This document shows positions 59,263 to 64,000 of a stretch of 64,000 bases of DNA, in pieces (the stretch's first letter is position 1; every line of letters starts with the position of its first letter). Under the pieces are notes generated by a model. That model was not told the origin of the DNA, did no database searches, and saw only the letters and a list, made by a program, of their open reading frames with translations. Both the position numbers and the translations under genes were made by a program. The stretch comes from JAVDCA01 sp035293985 (GTDB lineage Bacteria > Pseudomonadota > Alphaproteobacteria > Rhizobiales > Xanthobacteraceae). The DNA is taken from contig DATGLS010000037.1 of the NCBI GenBank assembly GCA_035293985.1, positions 186,001-250,000 on the forward strand, written 5' to 3'.

Positions 59263-59487
59263 TTACTTGCTGGGCGCGGCGCCGTTGGTCTGGCGCGCCT
59301 TTTTGTTCGCTTCGTGGTGACCGATCACGCAGCCGGCGGCGGCGCCCATCAGGCCGTGGTGGCCGGCGTAGTGGCCGGCGACGCCGCCGACGACCGCGCC
59401 CTTGATGCAGCCCTTGGCCGCAGCGGTATCGATCTGCGCGAACAGCGCGAGCGCGCCGGCCGCCAGCACGGGCAGAATCAGTCTCAT
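59263..59487 (-). CDS. Small secreted glycine-zipper protein
   Basis: A 74-residue protein with a signal peptide (PVLAAGALALFAQIDTAAA). The mature part is GCIKGAVVGGVAGHYAGHHG followed by AAAGCVIGHHEANKK, a glycine zipper of the kind that packs membrane helices, with two Cys and several His. The tail is polar. ATG 59487 follows AGAGAGCAAC. Such proteins often belong to the general stress response, and an EcfG-like promoter lies upstream. Confidence 0.65.
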   Translation of the reverse strand: MRLILPVLAAGALALFAQIDTAAAKGCIKGAVVGGVAGHYAGHHGLMGAAAGCVIGHHEANKKARQTNGAAPSK

Positions 59488-59531
59488 GTTGCTCTCTCGT
59501 TTCACGATGCGGATGATTGGTTCGACACGAC

Positions 59532-59556
59532 AACCGGCGCATCGCGGTTTCGTTCC
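59532..59556 (-). promoter_or_regulatory. Possible EcfG-type general stress promoter
   Basis: Read on the minus strand, GGAAC (59556-59552), 17 bases, then GTT (59534-59532), close to the alphaproteobacterial EcfG form GGAAC-N16/17-CGTT, with the first base of the -10 as G. The start codon is 45 bases downstream. Confidence 0.4.
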
Positions 59557-59639
59557 GCGCGGCCTGTCCTCGCGGGATTGACAGAATGCCGTCGGGCCCG
59601 CCTCATTGGTGATGAATATTCGGGCAGGAGTCTCGATCG

Positions 59640-62003
59640 ATGGCGGATCAAGGTAAGGCTGCGTTCGTCGGCCGTTCCATCAAGCGGCGCGAGGACCAGC
59701 GGCTGCTCACCGGACGCGGCCTCTATATCGCCGACCTGACGTTGCCGAACATGCTGCATGCGGTGTTCGTGCGCAGCGGCGCCGCGCATGCGCGCATCCG
59801 CGCGGTCGATCTCGCAGCCGCGAAGGCCGCGTCCGGCGTGGTCTACGCGCTCTCCGGCATCGAGCTCGCGCGCCTGCTGCCGCCGGTCTCCGACTCGCAG
59901 CTCTCGCTGCCGAAGAAATGGACCGCGCAGGTGCAGCACGCCTTCATCAACCCGCAGCAGCCGCTGCTCGCGCACGACAAGGTGCGCCACGTCGGCGAGG
60001 CGATCGCGGTGGTGGTCGCGCAGACGCGCGAGGCGGCCGAGGACGCGGCCGCGCTGGTGACCGTCGACCTCGAGCCGCTGCCGGCGCTGATCGACGCGGA
60101 ATCCGCGCTCGCGCCGGGCGCGCCGGTCATCCACGACCGCTTCAAAACCAACCTGATCGGCGAGTTCACGATCGGCAAGGGTGACGTCGCGACTGCGCTC
60201 GCGCGTGCGCCGCACCGGCTCAAGCGCCGCTTCCATCATCATCGCTATGCGGCCGCGCCGATGGAGTGCCGCGGCGTGGTCGGCCATTACGACGGTCGCA
60301 CGGACTCGATGAACATCTGGTCGTCGACTCAGGTGGTGCACTGGGTGCGCAGGGAGGCCTCGGCGGTGCTGCAGCTGCCGGAGGCGCGCATCCGTGCCGT
60401 AGCGCTCGACGTCGGCGGCGGCTTCGGCATCAAGGGGCACGTCTATCCAGAGGACCTGTTGATCCCGTTCGTCGCCCGGGCGGTCGGCCGCCCGGTGCAA
60501 TGGATCGAGGATCGGCGCGAGCATCTGCTCTCCGCCTGTCACTCGCGCGACCAGACCCACGACGTCGAGGTCGGCTTCGACGACGAGGGCAAGATCCTCG
60601 CCTACCGCGACGATTTCACGGTCGACTGCGGCGCCTGGAACCCGATCGGCGCCGGCATCGCCTACAACACGGCGGTGCACCTGCTCGGGCCGTACCGGCA
60701 CATGAACTTTTCGGCGCATGCCCGCATTGCCACCACCAACAAGGTGCCGAACGCGCCTTATCGCGGTGCCGGTCGCCCGGAAGCGGCGCTCGCGACCGAG
60801 CGGATGATGGACCTCATCGCGAACGAGCTCGGCCTCGAGCCGTCGGTCGTGCGCGCGCGCAACATGGTCCCGGCCGCCGAGATGCCCTACAAGGCCGGTA
60901 TCCCGTATCGCGACGGACAGCAGATCACCTACGACAGCGGAGACTATCCGGGCGGCCTCGCCAAGGCGCTTGCCGCGCTCGGCGGCGTCGAGGCTTTTCG
61001 CAAACGCCAAGCTGAGGCGCGGCGCGCCGGCCGCTATCTCGGCCTCGGCATCGGGTGCTACGTCGAAGGGACCGGCGTCGGGCCGTTCGAAAGCGCGCTG
61101 GTACGCATCGATCCGTCCGGCAAGATCTACGTCGCGTCCGGCGCCTGCCCGCAGGGGCAGGGCATGGAGACGATCTTCGCCCAGATCGTCGCCGACATCT
61201 GGGGTGTCACGCCGGACAACGTCGTGATGGCGCTCGCCGACACCTCGGCGATCGCGGTCGGCTTCGGCACCATCGCGAGCCGCTCGACGGTGACGCTGTC
61301 GGCCGCCATCCACTACGCGAGCGAGCCGTTGCGCGAGAAGGTGTTCGCCATCGCGGCCAACATGCTCGAATGCTCGCCTGCCGATCTCGAGCTGCGCGAC
61401 GGCACCGTCGGGCTCGTCGGTGTGCCGGGCGTGTCGGTGCCGCTTGCGAAGATCGCCAAGGCGGCGGCGCCGAGCTGGGACCATGGCCGCCCGCCGGGCG
61501 TCGATGCGGGACTGGAGAGCACCTATTACTTCGAGCCCGAGACGGTGACCTGGTCCTACGCGAGCCACGCCGCGATCGTCGAGGTCGACGTCGAGCTAGG
61601 ACAGGTGAAGATCGAGGATTACGCCATTGCGCATGACTGCGGCGTGGTGGTCAATCCGATGTTGGTCGAAGGCCAGGTGATCGGCGGCGCCGTGCAGGGC
61701 CTCGGCGGCGCCATGCTGGAGGAGTTCGCCTACGACGGGGAGGGCCAGCTGCAGACCGTGTCGTTCGCCGACTACCTGCTGCCGACCGCGACCGACGTGC
61801 CCACGATGAAGCTGATTCACCAGCATTCGCCGTCGCCGCTCAACCCGCTCGGCGTCAAGGGGGTCGGCGAGGGCGGTGCCATCGCGCCGCCGGTGGTGAT
61901 CGCCAACGCGGTGTCGGACGCGCTCAGCGCCTTCCGCGCCGAGTTCAACAATACGCCGGTGAAGCCGACGGAGATCGTGCGCGCAGTGGCGGCGGTAGGG
62001 TGA
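59640..62003 (+). CDS. Molybdenum hydroxylase large subunit, form II CoxL-like (xanthine dehydrogenase family)
   Basis: A 787-residue molybdopterin-binding subunit. The N-terminal part FVGRSIKRREDQRLLTGRGL starts the fold, VGGGFGIKGHVYPEDLLIPF binds the cofactor, NAPYRGAGRPEAALATERMM carries the Y-R-G-A-G-R signature of form II CoxL (not the AYRCSFR of true CO dehydrogenase), and GVKGVGEGGAIAPP holds the active-site Glu. It hydroxylates an unknown aromatic or aldehyde substrate. The FAD and iron-sulfur subunit genes are absent from the neighbourhood. The start is ATG 59640. Confidence 0.85.
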   Translation: MADQGKAAFVGRSIKRREDQRLLTGRGLYIADLTLPNMLHAVFVRSGAAHARIRAVDLAAAKAASGVVYALSGIELARLLPPVSDSQLSLPKKWTAQVQHAFINPQQPLLAHDKVRHVGEAIAVVVAQTREAAEDAAALVTVDLEPLPALIDAESALAPGAPVIHDRFKTNLIGEFTIGKGDVATALARAPHRLKRRFHHHRYAAAPMECRGVVGHYDGRTDSMNIWSSTQVVHWVRREASAVLQLPEARIRAVALDVGGGFGIKGHVYPEDLLIPFVARAVGRPVQWIEDRREHLLSACHSRDQTHDVEVGFDDEGKILAYRDDFTVDCGAWNPIGAGIAYNTAVHLLGPYRHMNFSAHARIATTNKVPNAPYRGAGRPEAALATERMMDLIANELGLEPSVVRARNMVPAAEMPYKAGIPYRDGQQITYDSGDYPGGLAKALAALGGVEAFRKRQAEARRAGRYLGLGIGCYVEGTGVGPFESALVRIDPSGKIYVASGACPQGQGMETIFAQIVADIWGVTPDNVVMALADTSAIAVGFGTIASRSTVTLSAAIHYASEPLREKVFAIAANMLECSPADLELRDGTVGLVGVPGVSVPLAKIAKAAAPSWDHGRPPGVDAGLESTYYFEPETVTWSYASHAAIVEVDVELGQVKIEDYAIAHDCGVVVNPMLVEGQVIGGAVQGLGGAMLEEFAYDGEGQLQTVSFADYLLPTATDVPTMKLIHQHSPSPLNPLGVKGVGEGGAIAPPVVIANAVSDALSAFRAEFNNTPVKPTEIVRAVAAVG

Positions 62004-62153
62004 GGAGAACACACTGCCTGCGCCCCCTCTCTCGCTCCAAGGGGGAGGGGGTTTTCTCCGCGGGTCGTCACATCGGAGCTTGTGGATACCCCCTCATCCC
62101 GACCTTCTGCCCCTACACGGGCCCTCAGGGGGGAAGGCGCGCAGGCGTCGTGC

Positions 62154-63242
62154 TCACCTGCCCCAGGTCTTCCCCAGCACCCGCAACCAGTTCCTGAAGC
62201 ACACTTTCTCGATCAGCGCCTCGCCGAATTGACGCTCGCGCATGGCGGTCACCAGGTTCGGCAGCATCCCCGCATTCGCCAGATTCGCAGGCATCTTGGC
62301 GCCGTCGAAATCGGAGCCGAGGCCGACGCCGTCCTCGCCGACGCGGTCGATGAGGTGTGCGAGGTGGTCGACGGCGAGATCGAGCGGCGTGTCCGCCTCG
62401 TGGCGGCCGTCGGGGCGCAGAAAGCTGACCGCGAAATTCATGCCGACCATGCCGCCGCTCTCCCGGATGGCATCGAGCTGCTTGTCGATGAGATTGCGCG
62501 AATGCGGGCTGATGGCGTGCACGTTGGAATGGGTGGCGACGAGCGGCGCCTCGCTGACCGCCGCGACGTCCCAGAAGCCGCCCTCGTTGAGATGGGAGAG
62601 GTCGATCAGGATGCGCAGCCGGTTGCAGGTACGGACCAGGTCTTTGCCGAGGTCGGTCAGTCCGGGCCCGGTATCGGGCGAGGAGGGACACACGAACGGC
62701 ACGCCGTGCCCGAACGCATTCGGCCGGCTCCAGACCGGACCGAGCGAGCGCAGGCCCGCCGCATGCAGCACGTGCAGGAGCTCGAAATTCTCATCGATCG
62801 CCTCCGCGCCCTCGATGTGCGCGACCGGCGCCAGCACGCCGTCCGTGATCGCCTGCTCGATGTCGGCGACGCTGCGGCAGATGCGGACGCGGCCCTGCGA
62901 CTCCTGCTCGATGCGCAATAGGAGCGACAGCATGGTGAAGACCGCGCGCTGCGCCGGCTCGAGCTCGACCGGCGGCGGGGTGCGGACCTCGCCGGCCCCG
63001 GGCTGCGGCGGCGGCTTGGCATCGCCGTTCGCGGAGCGGTCCGGCGAGGGCACGAACATCGCGAACATGCCGCCGGCGAAACCGCCCTGCTGCGCCATCG
63101 GCAGATCGAGCTGGCCCTTGCCTTCGCCCTCGAGGAATGCGCGCGGCGCATCGCCACCGCCCCGCTTCCATAGCCGCAGCAGAACGTCGTTGTGGCCGTC
63201 GAAGATCGGCACTTTGATTGGTGCCTGCGGGGACGTGGTCAT
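62154..63242 (-). CDS. Membrane dipeptidase family (peptidase M19)
   Basis: A 362-residue zinc dipeptidase. IFDGHNDVLLRLWKRGG holds the H-x-D metal ligands, VAHIEGAEAID the bridging Glu, RILIDLSHLNEGGFWDV and LVATHSNVHAISPHSRNL further His ligands, and GVGLGSDFDGAKMPANL the C-terminal Asp. The family cleaves dipeptides, including D-amino-acid and beta-lactam-like bonds. No signal peptide is evident. ATG 63242 follows GGAG by nine bases; a TTG nine bases earlier is less likely. Confidence 0.88.
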   Translation of the reverse strand: MTTSPQAPIKVPIFDGHNDVLLRLWKRGGGDAPRAFLEGEGKGQLDLPMAQQGGFAGGMFAMFVPSPDRSANGDAKPPPQPGAGEVRTPPPVELEPAQRAVFTMLSLLLRIEQESQGRVRICRSVADIEQAITDGVLAPVAHIEGAEAIDENFELLHVLHAAGLRSLGPVWSRPNAFGHGVPFVCPSSPDTGPGLTDLGKDLVRTCNRLRILIDLSHLNEGGFWDVAAVSEAPLVATHSNVHAISPHSRNLIDKQLDAIRESGGMVGMNFAVSFLRPDGRHEADTPLDLAVDHLAHLIDRVGEDGVGLGSDFDGAKMPANLANAGMLPNLVTAMRERQFGEALIEKVCFRNWLRVLGKTWGR

Positions 63243-63270
63243 CAAAGCCAACTCCGATGGAGAAGCCGGC

Positions 63271-63725
63271 TTAGCACATCGCGCCCAAATGCCTAGAGCG
63301 TAAGGTGCTTTCGAGATGAACGAAATGCCTGCCGTCGTTCCACGTGCGCAAGGCGCCGCGCAAGGGAGTTCTCTGGCCTGTATCCGCGCTCAGCGTAAAC
63401 CGGCTCATCCGCGAGCCGCGCCGCGCCAGCACGAGATCGACGCCGCGCAGCGTGTCGCCGTTGAATCCGGAGAGCGCCGACCTCGATGTGCAGGTCGAAA
63501 TCCGCGCCGGGGGCCGCCATCGAATTGATCGCCGTGGACGAGCATGGTCAGCCGGCCATCCTGGGCGCGTTCGGTCTCGATGATGCCGTGGCCGTCGAGC
63601 GGGCGCAGATAGTCGGGCGTATCCGGATCGATTACGGCGGCGCGCGCGCCGCCGGTGGGAGCAAAATGAACAGCGGGAATCGAGACGCGTGCAAGCGCGG
63701 CCATCGCTTCCCCTACAATGAGCAT
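63271..63725 (-). pseudogene. Frameshifted remnant of an AsmA-like / DUF3971 protein gene
   Basis: Three minus-strand frames each give part of one coherent protein: DTPDYLRPLDGHGIIETERA with DGRLTMLVHGDQFDG, then FDLHIEVGALRIQ, then FNGDTLRGVDLVLARRGSRM with WNDGRHFVHLES. The pattern (barrel strands, then L-x-G-V-x-x-x-L-x-R, then L-x-S) resembles the DUF3971 region of long AsmA/YhdP-type proteins. At least two frameshifts and loss of both ends show it is dead. Family assignment is by pattern only. Confidence 0.5.
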
Positions 63726-63793
63726 CGCGCAAAACCATCGTCGCCGTATCGTGTGGCCCGGCCATGACCGATTTGTGGCCGATTTCCGGGGGC

Positions 63794-63949
63794 TCAGCGC
63801 CAGAACGTCAGGGCGAGCGCGACCACCACCGCGGCGATCAGGCCGCCGATGAAGATCGCGCGGCGCAGCGGCGTGCGTAGAATGATTTCGCCGCCACGCG
63901 CTTTCTCGGCGGGGTAGGGTGGCGGCTGGGGAGGTCCTTCGCGCACCAT
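63794..63949 (-). CDS. Small tail-anchored-like membrane protein
   Basis: A 51-residue protein: a Pro-rich start (MVREGPPQPPPYPAEKARGG), EIILRTPLRRAI, then one hydrophobic helix FIGGLIAAVVVALALTFW and a final Arg. ATG 63949 was chosen as the first in frame. Similar peptides with the AEKARxGEIxLRTPLRR stretch are, from memory, widespread in Bradyrhizobium relatives. Function unknown. Confidence 0.6.
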   Translation of the reverse strand: MVREGPPQPPPYPAEKARGGEIILRTPLRRAIFIGGLIAAVVVALALTFWR

Positions 63950-63965
63950 GGCGACCGTCTCCGCG

Positions 63966-64000
63966 TCACGCGCGGCCGAACGACTTGCGCAGCTCGTCCT
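63966..64000 (-). CDS. C-terminal end of an unidentified gene (partial)
   Basis: The last ten codons (DELRKSFGRA) and a TGA stop of a minus-strand frame that continues beyond the window. It lies 16 bases before the small membrane protein gene and may be in one operon with it. Too short to identify. Confidence 0.35.
   Translation of the reverse strand, partial: DELRKSFGRA

Noticed and set aside
59640..62003. Calling the molybdenum hydroxylase a true CO dehydrogenase
   Set aside because: The active-site loop reads PYRGAGR, not AYRCSFR, and coxM/coxS are absent nearby.

Overview
The window is GC-rich, densely coded DNA from an alphaproteobacterium, most likely of the order Hyphomicrobiales near the Bradyrhizobium / Rhodopseudomonas / Xanthobacteraceae group. 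Reasons: a CtrA master regulator beside fliI-fliJ, a chpT-cheAWYBR cluster, a membrane-anchored CycM-type cytochrome c, DUF1134 and PilZ proteins, several orphan Bug (TctC) binding proteins, CtrA-type TTAA-N7-TTAA boxes and a dense cluster of GANTC (CcrM) sites before ctrA.

Layout. 1-16.5 kb is catabolic and transport: an isopropylmalate-dehydrogenase-like enzyme, two acyl-CoA dehydrogenases, a zinc alcohol dehydrogenase, a secreted phosphodiesterase, a class V aminotransferase, a triple-RidA protein, a Bug protein and an ABC importer with a duplicated permease pair but no ATPase. The phosphodiesterase gene sits inside a decayed tandem duplication carrying fragments of both neighbouring genes. 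16.8-20.5 kb holds a TauE/SafE permease, an aconitase-family enzyme and cycM.

20.5-25.4 kb is the most unusual part. A CadC-like membrane regulator, with an N-terminal winged helix and a periplasmic formylglycine-enzyme-like domain lacking the catalytic cysteines, is divergent from an array of small secreted cysteine proteins. Four of these carry a twin C-x3-C motif. Several copies share their leader and 3-prime end, and palindromic operator-like sites (GTGA-N6-TCAC) precede two or three of them. This looks like a locally expanded, possibly co-regulated envelope or secreted peptide system that I cannot match to a described one.

25.3-32.3 kb holds a frameshifted site-2 protease, HdeD, a PilZ protein with a perfect CtrA box, a half-size DMT transporter pair, a coiled-coil membrane protein, DUF1134 and YHS proteins and a CysQ-like phosphatase. 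32.4-54 kb is the motility and cell-cycle part: chpT, cheA-cheW-cheY-cheB-cheR, ctrA, fliI, fliJ and flhA. In between are a phospholipase-D-like protein with a histone-H1-like tail, a LysR/MFS pair, an ECF sigma / anti-sigma pair and two paralogous tiny membrane proteins. ChpT should feed phosphate to CtrA, and CtrA-like boxes precede flhA, cheA, pilZ and the coiled-coil gene, so the region reads as one partly coordinated module.

54-64 kb has an LTXXQ periplasmic protein, tRNA-Lys(CTT), a molybdenum hydroxylase remnant, a RecQ-like helicase with a poly-arginine tail, a Tat-exported Bug protein, small proteins, a CoxL-like molybdenum hydroxylase, an M19 dipeptidase and a frameshifted AsmA-like remnant. 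All assignments come from reading the sequence; no database search was run.
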